Shown here piece by piece: positions 1-6,871 of a stretch of DNA of 12,980 nt (position 1 is the stretch's first letter; each line of letters opens with the position of its first letter). Both the position numbers and the translations under genes were made by a program. The DNA comes from CAYWTS01 sp964461265. GTDB taxonomy: Bacteria > Bacteroidota > Ignavibacteria > Tepidaquicellales > OLB5. Below the pieces are notes generated by a model, which searched no databases, had not been told where the DNA came from, and was given only the letters and a program-made list of their open reading frames with translations. Location of the stretch: assembly GCA_964461265.1 (NCBI GenBank), contig CAYWTS010000051.1:1-12980 (forward strand), given 5' to 3'.

Positions 1-6
1 TCAATT

Positions 7-303
7 ATGAATAACAATACATTCCCCACAGCTGAAATAAAGGGTTCACCATCAAACGGGCGTGTGAACTTTATCAGTAACAGATATCTAAGCGAACCCA
101 TTTATATCGATTGCGAATATATAAAACACTGCACCGAAGCCCATAAAATAACCGATGGCTTAAACGTTCTTCAAAGAAGAGCCGAGAACCATGCTTATGC
201 AATCGAAAATTTAACTCCTGTGATTAGAGAAGGAGAAATAATTGTTGGCAGTAAAACACGGTTTGTAAGAGGTGCTATTCCATTCTGCAATTATGCAAGC
301 TAA
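7..303 (+). pseudogene. N-terminal remnant of a glycyl radical enzyme (pyruvate formate-lyase-like family)
   Basis: The 98-residue reading frame resembles the N-terminal part of the pyruvate formate-lyase/glycerol dehydratase superfamily. Residues about 56-98 match the family pattern of an RRAE-type helix, 'AIENLTPVIREGEIIVGSKT' and then a 'RGAIPFCNYAS' segment. Family members are usually about 800 residues. This frame stops at a TAA at 301-303, so the active-site cysteine and the C-terminal glycyl-radical loop are both missing. It therefore cannot be a working enzyme. The frame past the TAA reads Y-I-I-R before another stop (319-321), which looks like a continuation of the family sequence through a nonsense change. 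No further homology is visible before the methyltransferase at 395, so the rest was probably deleted. The specific substrate class cannot be told. An ATG sits at 7, and nothing upstream is visible. Confidence 0.65.
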
Positions 304-394
304 TACATTATCAGGCATTGAGTGCTGGACGGAGTGAGATGTAATTGCACTCATGTAAAAGCGGAAATCAAGAATATCATAAATTTAAACCAAT

Positions 395-958
395 TTGAAA
401 AAAGAAAACAACAACAAAGTTTGCCCGGTTGAACGCGCAGGAGGACTTGATAACCGGATAAGAAGATTTCTTCAAAATCCTGAGAAAATTTTAAAACCTT
501 TTATTCGTTTCGGGATTACAGTTCTGGATGTTGGCTGCGGTCCGGGATTTTTTACAGTTGAAATGGCTAAAATGCTTAAAGGTTCGGGGAAGGTTATTGC
601 TGCGGATTTACAGGAAGGAATGCTTGAAAAATTAAGGGAAAAGATTAAAGGAACAGAACTGGAGCAAAGAATTAAATTGCATAAATGTGAAAAATATAAG
701 ATTAATGTTACTGAAAAAGCAGATTTTATACTGGCTTTCTATATGGTTCACGAGGTTCCGGATCAAGATAAACTTTTTAGAGAGTTGCTGGCTATTTTAA
801 AACCCGGAGGTAATATATTAATCGTCGAACCTAACTTTCACGTATCGAAGGCAGCATTTGAAAAGATGGTTAATAATTTAACAGGTCTTGGATTTAAGAT
901 AGTTAATAAGCCAAAAGTATTTCTCAGCCGTTCGGTAGTTGTAACAATTGAGAAATAA
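395..958 (+). CDS. Class I SAM-dependent methyltransferase
   Basis: This 187-aa protein is a Rossmann-fold methyltransferase of the Methyltransf_11/25/31 type. Motif I, the SAM-binding glycine loop, is at residues 43-54 (TVLDVGCGPGFF). The acidic end of strand 2 is at 68-72 (IAADL). Motif post-II/III is around 111-121 (ILAFYMVHEV), followed by LKPGG at 135-139 before strand 5. It is the usual length for stand-alone small members, and the N-terminal 'CPV..AGGLDN' segment is typical of the subgroup. The substrate (small molecule, metal or protein) cannot be inferred. The start is TTG at 395: an in-frame TAA at 386-388 excludes anything longer, and the first ATG, near 563, would remove motif I. 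No clear Shine-Dalgarno sequence is seen. It lies directly downstream of a broken glycyl radical enzyme gene, probably as the result of a deletion. Confidence 0.85.
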   Translation: MKKENNNKVCPVERAGGLDNRIRRFLQNPEKILKPFIRFGITVLDVGCGPGFFTVEMAKMLKGSGKVIAADLQEGMLEKLREKIKGTELEQRIKLHKCEKYKINVTEKADFILAFYMVHEVPDQDKLFRELLAILKPGGNILIVEPNFHVSKAAFEKMVNNLTGLGFKIVNKPKVFLSRSVVVTIEK

Positions 959-975
959 AGAAAATAAAGAACTAT

Positions 976-1008
976 AAAAAAGCCATCCCGGTTTTTGAGC
1001 CGGGATGG
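976..1008 (-). terminator. Rho-independent terminator, strongest on the - strand
   Basis: A perfect 9-bp stem (CCATCCCGG at 983-991 with CCGGGATGG at 1000-1008) has an 8-nt loop. Read on the - strand it is followed by six Ts (976-981), the standard form of an intrinsic terminator. On the + strand only three Ts follow, so any termination of the methyltransferase transcript would be weaker. It most likely ends the three-gene operon that finishes at 1118, and it sits 20 nt past the stop of a decayed gene tail (1028-1081). Confidence 0.8.
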
Positions 1009-1027
1009 TTTGCAGTATCAGTTAGTT

Positions 1028-1117
1028 TTAAGGAGTAACAACATAGTTAGTATTTCTTGCATTCCCGCTGTATGCCCTGATTTACTTTGAGGCATTCAGG
1101 TACTGCTTGTCAAGTTC
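1028..1117 (-). pseudogene. Possible decayed C-terminal gene tail
   Basis: Immediately after the TGA of the T9SS protein gene, the same - strand frame reads ELDKQYLNASK, a TAA (1082-1084), then IRAYSGNARNTNYVVTP and a second TAA (1028-1030). The terminator follows 20 nt later. The last segment has the composition of a folded extracellular beta domain (fibronectin-III-like tails often show 'RAYS'-type strands). This may be the 3' end of a gene otherwise lost, whose terminator was kept. It is short and could be a chance frame. No family can be assigned. Confidence 0.3.
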
Positions 1118-1132
1118 TCACTTGACAAGCAG
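1103..1132. repeat. Perfect 12-bp inverted repeat spanning a stop codon
   Basis: CTGCTTGTCAAG (1103-1114) and CTTGACAAGCAG (1121-1132) are exact reverse complements with a 6-nt loop. The TGA of the T9SS gene lies in the loop, and the last codons (LLVK) form one arm. No T-tract follows on the - strand, so it is not a standard terminator. It could stabilise the mRNA 3' end or slow termination. Confidence 0.75.
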
Positions 1133-2428
1133 CATCTTCTTTGTTTCAGTATAACCGTTTGCTTCAATCTTATAGAAATAAGTTCCGCTCGAAAAGTTAT
1201 TTGCTGACCACTGAATACTATACGAACCAGCTGATTTTGTTTCGTTAACAAGGCTGGCAACTTCTTTACCCGATATATCGTAAATTTTAAGAGTAACCAT
1301 ACCGCTGACAGGGATTTGATATTTGATTGTAGTTACCGGGTTAAACGGATTAGGGTAATTCTGTAAAAGCGAGTATTTGTCCGGGGTATTTGTTGTGTTG
1401 AGTCCCTTACTGTTATTCTGGCTGTTGTTTGAGTTAAGAGAATAGTACCCAACACTCATACAATTTATACAGGGTTTCGGAAGCACGCTGTACCAGTTCG
1501 AACCGTTTTTGCTCTCAAGAAGAGTAACCTCTGAACCGGCTGCATAACCTTTGAAGTTCTGAACATAATCGAATGCATGTATATCGTTTGTAGTTCTGCT
1601 TGAAACACCAACCCAGGTTAATCCCTTATCTATGCTTTTTGCCAGTATACCGTTTCTGCCAAATGCTATGGCTTCGTTATCACTTGTAAATTTTACTGAA
1701 TAAAAGTCGTCGGTAAATGATTGCCCCTGGTTAATCATCCAGGTATTACCTCCGTCTCTTGTCGAGGCTATATGACCGTTTTCTCCAACCACAGTACCGT
1801 CGGTACGGTTAAGCATGTCTATACCGTATAAGTTTATTGTACCAATACCTGTAGGCATTACTGACCAGGTCATTCCGCCATTCCCGGTTTTCAGCAGATT
1901 CCCCGCATTATCTACAATGAAGCCATCATTCTCATTAATAAAATCAACATCATTAAAATTCGTATTTAAAGATGATGTTACGCTATTCCATGTTTCTCCA
2001 TAATCTGCAGATACTAAAATCACACCATTATCACCGCATACTACAACTTTACCATCTGTCAGGACCTCAATGTCATTTAACCTGCTGTTAACACCGCTTG
2101 ACTTTTCAAACCACAATTCATCTTCCTCGGTTATCATGGATTTGAGAATTAATCCGTTATCCCCTGCTGCTATCTTTGTAGTTTCATCTAAATAAACCAC
2201 TGCATAAAGGTCGGTACTGTAGCCGGTAAATGAACTAATCCATTCATTGCCACCGTCATATGTTCTTAAAACAATACCGCCGGAGCCGACCGAGACCGCT
2301 CTTAAGTTATCAAGTCGTTTTACGTCGTAAAGGTTTGTGCTCTGGGCAAATGCCAGTGAGAGAGTAAAGAATACCAATGTTAAAGTTATCAGTATACCGA
2401 AAATGTGTTTAATGATTGTGTCTTGCAT
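1118..2428 (-). CDS. Secreted Ycf48/BNR-like beta-propeller protein with T9SS sorting domain
   Basis: From the chosen start the protein is 436 aa. A signal peptide covers about residues 1-29, with a hydrophobic core ending at LSLAFAQ. Residues about 30-320 are repeats of the Ycf48/BNR (sialidase Asp-box-like) kind, with recurring 'GGxxW', 'GDNGxIL' and 'S.D.G.TW' strands, so a beta-propeller is expected. A Ser/Asn-rich linker follows. Residues 352-436 are a type A T9SS C-terminal sorting domain: it opens with LLQNYPNPFNPVTTIKYQIP, continues with LKIYDISGKEV and ends KKMLLVK. Export through Sec and then T9SS to the surface or medium is inferred. The ATG at 2428 is preferred over one 31 codons upstream because it begins the signal peptide and follows an AGGAAA ribosome site. 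Last gene of the operon beginning at 3281; ligand or role unknown. Confidence 0.88.
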   Translation of the reverse strand: MQDTIIKHIFGILITLTLVFFTLSLAFAQSTNLYDVKRLDNLRAVSVGSGGIVLRTYDGGNEWISSFTGYSTDLYAVVYLDETTKIAAGDNGLILKSMITEEDELWFEKSSGVNSRLNDIEVLTDGKVVVCGDNGVILVSADYGETWNSVTSSLNTNFNDVDFINENDGFIVDNAGNLLKTGNGGMTWSVMPTGIGTINLYGIDMLNRTDGTVVGENGHIASTRDGGNTWMINQGQSFTDDFYSVKFTSDNEAIAFGRNGILAKSIDKGLTWVGVSSRTTNDIHAFDYVQNFKGYAAGSEVTLLESKNGSNWYSVLPKPCINCMSVGYYSLNSNNSQNNSKGLNTTNTPDKYSLLQNYPNPFNPVTTIKYQIPVSGMVTLKIYDISGKEVASLVNETKSAGSYSIQWSANNFSSGTYFYKIEANGYTETKKMLLVK

Positions 2429-2547
2429 TGTAGTTTCCTTTCTTGTTTTAGTTTGTTTAATAGTTTTGTTTGGTTTTATAAAGAAAAATTCATTTTCGTA
2501 TGTTGAATTTAAAAGTCTCATCTTAGTTTTCCCTGCTTTATTGAAAA

Positions 2548-2931
2548 TTATTTACTGTTTTGTGAATTTGAAGCAACATCATTCTCTTTAATCCTCTTTT
2601 TGTTAAGCTCATCCATATTATCACGTACATTCCTTCGCATCTTTGCAGTAATAAGGTTACCGTATTTATCATATCCCGGTAAATCTCTCCAGATGTTTTT
2701 GACAGTAATTCCGCGTGGATAGGATTTAATTACCTGTTTAAATGTCTGTTCCTCGACACCGGATGATTTGCAGTTCTCGTCAGCTCCGGGATAGCATATA
2801 GTAATAAAACCTATGCTGTAAACTGCTGTTGCGCTGGCTTTCGTTTCCCACATGTCTTGCGCTTGTGCATTAGCCAATGAAGCTATAAAGCTTATAAGAA
2901 GTGTGACGAATATTGTTATCTCGGTTTTCAT
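2548..2931 (-). CDS. Small secreted protein of unknown function
   Basis: This 127-aa protein starts with a clear signal peptide: Lys near the start, a hydrophobic core over about residues 5-20, and an 'ANAQA' cleavage region near residues 20-24. The mature part has two cysteines about 10 residues apart (ICYPGADENC), which could form a disulfide in the periplasm. A basic, charged C-terminal half follows (RDLPGYDKYG...MRRNVRDNMDELNKKR), probably helical at the end. No known family is recognised and there is no T9SS tail. A ribosome site AGGAG lies about 8 nt before the ATG. It is the middle gene of the operon, 50 nt after the upstream gene's stop and 119 nt before the start of the T9SS propeller gene. 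It may therefore act with that protein, which is inference. Confidence 0.75.
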   Translation of the reverse strand: MKTEITIFVTLLISFIASLANAQAQDMWETKASATAVYSIGFITICYPGADENCKSSGVEEQTFKQVIKSYPRGITVKNIWRDLPGYDKYGNLITAKMRRNVRDNMDELNKKRIKENDVASNSQNSK

Positions 2932-2981
2932 TTTAAAATCTCCTTTTTATTATAATTGTGGAAATAATTGTTTATTAAATT

Positions 2982-3281
2982 TCAGTTTTCAGCAAGTATC
3001 GCTTTTTCACATTCGAAACATAGCATATGGGTATCATCAGGAAATGATTCCACTTTAAACGGACCGTAACAGTACATTACACCTTTTGAATTGGTAACTT
3101 TTAAAGCGTACTTTTTACCGGAACCATTGGGAAGCTTCACAAGCCCGTTATTTTTTGAAGTGCATGTGTGTTTGCTGCCATTTGAGCATACTTCGAATTT
3201 TTTTTCAGGCTGTATATTAAGAATATATAATAGAACTGAAGCCGGAAGCTTTACGGGGTTATTTATTTGTGTTGTGTTCAT
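2982..3281 (-). CDS. Small cysteine-containing protein of unknown function
   Basis: From the ATG at 3281 the protein has 99 aa and no signal peptide. It carries five cysteines: a pair in VCSNGSKHTC, one in MYCYG, and a CxxC-like pair near the C-terminus (LCFEC). This could bind a metal such as zinc, but the spacing matches no ribbon I know. The middle part (GLVKLPNGSGKKYALKVTNSKG) looks like beta strands. A frame-open extension of 30 residues runs up to 3371. The ATG at 3281 is chosen because AGGAAA stands just upstream and because the predicted promoter (3327-3334) lies inside the extension. It is the first gene of the three-gene operon. No homologue is recognised. Confidence 0.7.
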   Translation of the reverse strand: MNTTQINNPVKLPASVLLYILNIQPEKKFEVCSNGSKHTCTSKNNGLVKLPNGSGKKYALKVTNSKGVMYCYGPFKVESFPDDTHMLCFECEKAILAEN

Positions 3282-3326
3282 TTTATTTTCCTTTCTGCGG
3301 ATTTTTAACCTAAATTCTAACTGATA

Positions 3327-3361
3327 CAAATATATTTTTGAACCTAACAGAAACCTGCAAA
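3327..3361 (-). promoter_or_regulatory. Predicted Bacteroidota-type promoter of the three-gene operon
   Basis: On the - strand TATATTTG (3327-3334) fits the Bacteroidota -7 consensus TAnnTTTG exactly. A TTTG (3358-3361) lies upstream with a 23-nt spacer, slightly longer than the usual 19-21. Transcription would begin near 3320, giving a leader of about 40 nt before the ATG at 3281. The terminator of the preceding regulator gene lies just upstream. Confidence 0.55.
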
Positions 3362-3370
3362 AAACCTGCA
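3340..3370 (-). repeat. Tandem TGCAGGTTT repeats, possible regulator-binding site
   Basis: On the - strand TGCAGGTTT occurs twice, at 3362-3370 and 3351-3359, with an 11-bp period (about one helical turn). A degenerate third copy (TGTTAGGTTC) covers 3340-3349. The repeats overlap the -33 region of the predicted promoter, a place where an activator or repressor could bind. This is inference; no protein is identified. Confidence 0.4.
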
Positions 3371-3385
3371 TAAGAAAAAAACATT

Positions 3386-3423
3386 AAAAAAAGCCCGAAT
3401 TTTAATAAAAATCGGACTTTTTT
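3386..3423. terminator. Bidirectional-looking intrinsic terminator after the regulator gene
   Basis: An imperfect stem (AAAAAAGCCCGA on the left, TCGGACTTTTTT on the right) has T-runs on both strands. One stem position is a G-U wobble on the - strand and an A-C mismatch on the + strand, so it should work better on the - strand. It would end the transcript of the large regulator gene (stop at 3490) before the promoter at 3327-3361. Confidence 0.7.
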
Positions 3424-3489
3424 ACTGGGTATTAAGATATGGGATTATATAAACGGATTGAAAAAGAAGGAAATCGAGGAACGAAAGAG

Positions 3490-6400
3490 CTAAATTAGTG
3501 TTTTATTAATTATTTCAAGTGATTCTTTTGTAGGTTTATCTCCCAGTTCTTCCTCAAATTTCTTAAGCATTTGAGAAAATTTATCTCTTGCCTTAGTATG
3601 ATTGCCTATAAGAGTATATGATTCAATAATATTAAGATAAGCGTTTTCATTTAAACAGTCGATTTCTAGCAGTTTTTCTGAATATTCTATTACTCCTGCA
3701 TAATCCTTATTTTCCTTTGAAAGCTTCGTTAGTTCTTCGCAAATTGTTATGTATTTATTTGCACAATCGTGTCTAGAGTCTTCGCACCAATTGTCATACA
3801 TACCCGGAAGAAATTCACCTTTGTAGAGGCTGTAAGCAATTTTGAAGTAACTTAGCTTTTCATCCTGATTATGCGTATGAATGGCTTTTTCATAGTAGTT
3901 ATTAAATTCATTATAATCAGAATAAAACTTAAAATCCGGATTCCATTTTAATGTTTTATCTTCATATATAATAAAATTAGGAACTATGCTTGTTTGTTTG
4001 TTTTTAGATTTTTTTGACTCTGCTTCCCGCCCGGTAAAGTCGTATTCTATCTTAAGTGCAGTTCTAATATTCGATAATGTGTTATGATATACAGTATCAA
4101 CATTATCCACCGGTATATCTCCGAAAAACAGGTCAATTATCTTATCTTTTGTTAAAGTTACATCGGGCTTGCATAAGAGATATGCAAGCAGCAGCTTGCC
4201 TTTTTTTCGGACCCATTTTTCTTCATTAACGGCAATACCTCTCAAATACAAATCAAATCTGCCGAAAGTACAGAGCTTAAGATCGGTGAAAGTATCCGAT
4301 TGTTTTTCAAACCTTTTCCTGCATTCTTCCGAAATCCATTTAAATGTTTTTTTATTCGATGTGTTATGGATGATGGTTTTAACAAACTGTCTATACGAAC
4401 TCATTTCACGGCTTTGCAGTATCATGTCAAAAATATACCTGCTGTTAGTTAGTTCCTGTTCCAGAAAAGAGACAAAGGATTTTTCGGCTGAAATATTAAG
4501 ACACGCTGTAAGATATTTTACAGCTTTATCGGGTGAACCGCTTCGTATATAATAATCAGCTGTGTAGAAATTAACCAATGATTTATCAACAACCTGTTCG
4601 GTTTCCTCATAATATTCCAGCATTTCGGTAAGAATTTTTTCGTACTTACCATTAGTCTGATTCTTTCTGAAACTGTTCTTTGCAATATAATAATTTAGTA
4701 TCATAGTCAGGTAATCCTTATCGATCGTAACATAATCGAATGCTAATTCATAATACTGCTGTGCAATACTATGCTGTGCCAGGTAATAATATGCTTCACC
4801 TAAAGTTGCATACGTTGCACTCAGGTAAATTGTTAACTTTGCTTTTGTTTCAACCTCAATTAATTTATTAAAAAGTTCAATAGACTTTTCATAATCACCG
4901 AATTCGAATGAAAAGATTGCCTTGGAACGCAGGAGAAACCGCTGAAACAAAGTCGTGGGGTATTTTTCATATAAACTTTCAGCTTTCTCGATGTATTCAT
5001 GTGCTTTATCGTAATTCCCAATATTAGTATAATCCCTTATAATATTCGATATAGACCTGAAGATATCGTATACATTATCTTCCATTTTTATTGATTGTTC
5101 CAAAAAATACAAAGCTTTGACCGAATCACCCCAAACACTGTGTATATTCCCGATGTATCTGAATACTTTGCCCTTTATCGAATTATAACCTTCTTTATTT
5201 GAAATTTCTACCGACTGGCTTAAATATTCCAACGCTTTATGATAATATTTAAATCCTTGTCTGTAATTAAGATTGCCCAAATGAAGAAAAGCCTTAGCCC
5301 TGACAAGCGGATTACTGTCCTCAATCAATTCACCCAGAATCTGCTCAATTTCATCGTACTTGCCTTCAAGAAGCAGGGCTTCTGCTTTTATAAGCTTGCT
5401 TTCTGTCAGAGTATTTTTATCACTGTTTTCTTCTGCTTTCTGTATAGCTTGATCTAATACATTTTTAGCACCTTCTAAATCATATTTATAAAAAAGCAGC
5501 AGGAGACCAGAGTATAAAAGAATCTTAGCATTATGTTTTTTTATATCTTCAGGTACAGTTAAAATACTTTCATAAAGAAAATGATAATACCCGCGGTCAA
5601 AAAAACTGTTAAAATTAAATTCTAATAATTCAATAAGCTTATCAAAATGTCCGGATTTTACAGAATATTTTACGGAATTGAAGACATCATCGGCTGCAAG
5701 GTAAAATTCCAGTAACTGTGAATATATATTTTTTCTGATATCTTCTGAAAATGTAAGCTTGAATTTATTTTCAAGAAATTCTTTAAATAATTCATAATAC
5801 GTATAAACAGTATTTGAGAGGTTATTATCCGTTATGTTCTGAACCTGGTGAATAAAAATATTACTTTTAATAAGCTTGTTAATCATTTCGGAAGACCTGT
5901 TCCAGCCCATAATAAAATCACCGAGTTGTTCATCGAAATAATCTGCCTGTGATGTAATTAGCAGGAAACGCTTCAAATCCTCATCCAGTTTGTTGAAAAT
6001 ATCTTCAGCGAAATAACTAAAAAGGGTTTCATCTACGCGGTTTAAAGAACCGATTTTTATATCTGAACCATGTGTTTGAAGCAATAGATGTATACCTGTA
6101 ATCCATCCGTTTGTATGCTGTTCAAGCAAATCAGCAATGCCCTCATCCTTTATATCGGAATAAACTTCTTTAATCAGCATGGCTACCTCTTCTTTTGTAA
6201 ATTCCAGCTGCTGATTATGGATTTCGAGTATTTTCCTCTTTGAACGTAATTTGGAAATATTTATGCAGGGTGCATCTCTTGATGTTATTATTATATGCAC
6301 ATGAGCTGGTACGTCTTCAAATAATTTATTAAAGAATAATACCAGCCAGTTGTTTTTATCCAAATCTACATTATGCAAGTCATCGATAACAAGGAATACA

Positions 6401-6807
6401 TCTTCTTTAATTAAATCAATGAGCTCATTAAGAAACGATGTTGTTAAATCGCTGATAACAAAGTCAATGTTTTTACTGGCAGAGCTGTCAGTTCTGGTAT
6501 AATTAATCAGTTCCAGAGTAAACTGACCAAAGTTAGAATACTGATTTTTAATTGAGTGTATAAGGTATAAGAAAAAAAGAAACGGGTCTTTCATATCACT
6601 GCTGACATGAAGCCATGCATATTTCTGTCTTAATTCATTAAGGAAATCGACAACTAGGGTAGTTTTGCCAAATCCTGCAGAAGCACAGAGCAGGATCAGG
6701 CTTTTATCACGGTTAATTTTCAGAATGTCCAGCAGTCTTTCCCTGCGTATAATGTGGGTAGGTTTACCGGGAGGTAAAATTCTGGATTGTAAAATTAATT
6801 CAGGCAT
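3490..6807 (-). CDS. MalT-like STAND ATPase / TPR / BTAD transcriptional regulator
   Basis: This 1105-aa protein has three parts. Residues 1 to about 340 are a MalT/LuxR-type STAND P-loop ATPase: the typical N-terminus (LILQSRILPPGKP, then RRERLL), Walker A ASAGFGKTT at 42-50, Walker B VFLVIDDLH at 137-145, TSRDAP at 175-180 and the family GWxxG motif at 234-238. Residues about 370-820 are alpha-helical TPR-like repeats for ligand or partner sensing. From about 842 comes an OmpR/SARP-like winged-helix DNA-binding domain (LKLCTFGRFDLYLRG... VRKKGKLLLAYLL). It is followed by a bacterial transcriptional activator domain to the end (YKGEFLP...; LLEIDCLNENAY). A Lys-rich insert lies between the last two at about 928-938. 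In the family, ATP and inducer binding drives oligomerisation and gene activation. Target and inducer are unknown. The ATG at 6807 has no clear ribosome site and is preceded by a terminator. Confidence 0.88.
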   Translation of the reverse strand: MPELILQSRILPPGKPTHIIRRERLLDILKINRDKSLILLCASAGFGKTTLVVDFLNELRQKYAWLHVSSDMKDPFLFFLYLIHSIKNQYSNFGQFTLELINYTRTDSSASKNIDFVISDLTTSFLNELIDLIKEDVFLVIDDLHNVDLDKNNWLVLFFNKLFEDVPAHVHIIITSRDAPCINISKLRSKRKILEIHNQQLEFTKEEVAMLIKEVYSDIKDEGIADLLEQHTNGWITGIHLLLQTHGSDIKIGSLNRVDETLFSYFAEDIFNKLDEDLKRFLLITSQADYFDEQLGDFIMGWNRSSEMINKLIKSNIFIHQVQNITDNNLSNTVYTYYELFKEFLENKFKLTFSEDIRKNIYSQLLEFYLAADDVFNSVKYSVKSGHFDKLIELLEFNFNSFFDRGYYHFLYESILTVPEDIKKHNAKILLYSGLLLLFYKYDLEGAKNVLDQAIQKAEENSDKNTLTESKLIKAEALLLEGKYDEIEQILGELIEDSNPLVRAKAFLHLGNLNYRQGFKYYHKALEYLSQSVEISNKEGYNSIKGKVFRYIGNIHSVWGDSVKALYFLEQSIKMEDNVYDIFRSISNIIRDYTNIGNYDKAHEYIEKAESLYEKYPTTLFQRFLLRSKAIFSFEFGDYEKSIELFNKLIEVETKAKLTIYLSATYATLGEAYYYLAQHSIAQQYYELAFDYVTIDKDYLTMILNYYIAKNSFRKNQTNGKYEKILTEMLEYYEETEQVVDKSLVNFYTADYYIRSGSPDKAVKYLTACLNISAEKSFVSFLEQELTNSRYIFDMILQSREMSSYRQFVKTIIHNTSNKKTFKWISEECRKRFEKQSDTFTDLKLCTFGRFDLYLRGIAVNEEKWVRKKGKLLLAYLLCKPDVTLTKDKIIDLFFGDIPVDNVDTVYHNTLSNIRTALKIEYDFTGREAESKKSKNKQTSIVPNFIIYEDKTLKWNPDFKFYSDYNEFNNYYEKAIHTHNQDEKLSYFKIAYSLYKGEFLPGMYDNWCEDSRHDCANKYITICEELTKLSKENKDYAGVIEYSEKLLEIDCLNENAYLNIIESYTLIGNHTKARDKFSQMLKKFEEELGDKPTKESLEIINKTLI

Positions 6808-6817
6808 TATAGCTGAG

Positions 6818-6852
6818 AAAAAAAGGCAGTACTTTTAATAAGTAGCGCCCTT
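6818..6852 (-). terminator. Intrinsic terminator or attenuator just upstream of the regulator start
   Basis: On the - strand the sequence AAGGGCGCTACTT, a short loop, then AAGTACTGCCTT folds into a stem of about 12 pairs with one C-C mismatch and two G-U wobbles. It is followed by at least seven Ts (6818-6824). It lies 19 nt after the stop of the 164-aa gene, which it should terminate, yet ends only 10 nt before the ATG of the regulator (6807). The regulator is then expressed by readthrough, by a regulated leader, or from an unusually short leader. Confidence 0.7.
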
Positions 6853-6871
6853 CTCTTAAAAATAATTACAA

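Noticed and set aside
2429..2521. 31-codon N-terminal extension of the T9SS Ycf48-like gene
   Set aside because: The signal peptide and the AGGAAA ribosome site both fit the ATG at 2428; the extension is untranslated operon spacer.
3282..3371. 30-codon N-terminal extension of the 99-aa gene
   Set aside because: The ATG at 3281 has an AGGAAA site, and the extension overlaps the predicted promoter.
4169..4552. + strand open frame of 127 aa inside the large regulator gene
   Set aside because: It is an antisense shadow of the TPR/winged-helix part of a gene with strong domain evidence.
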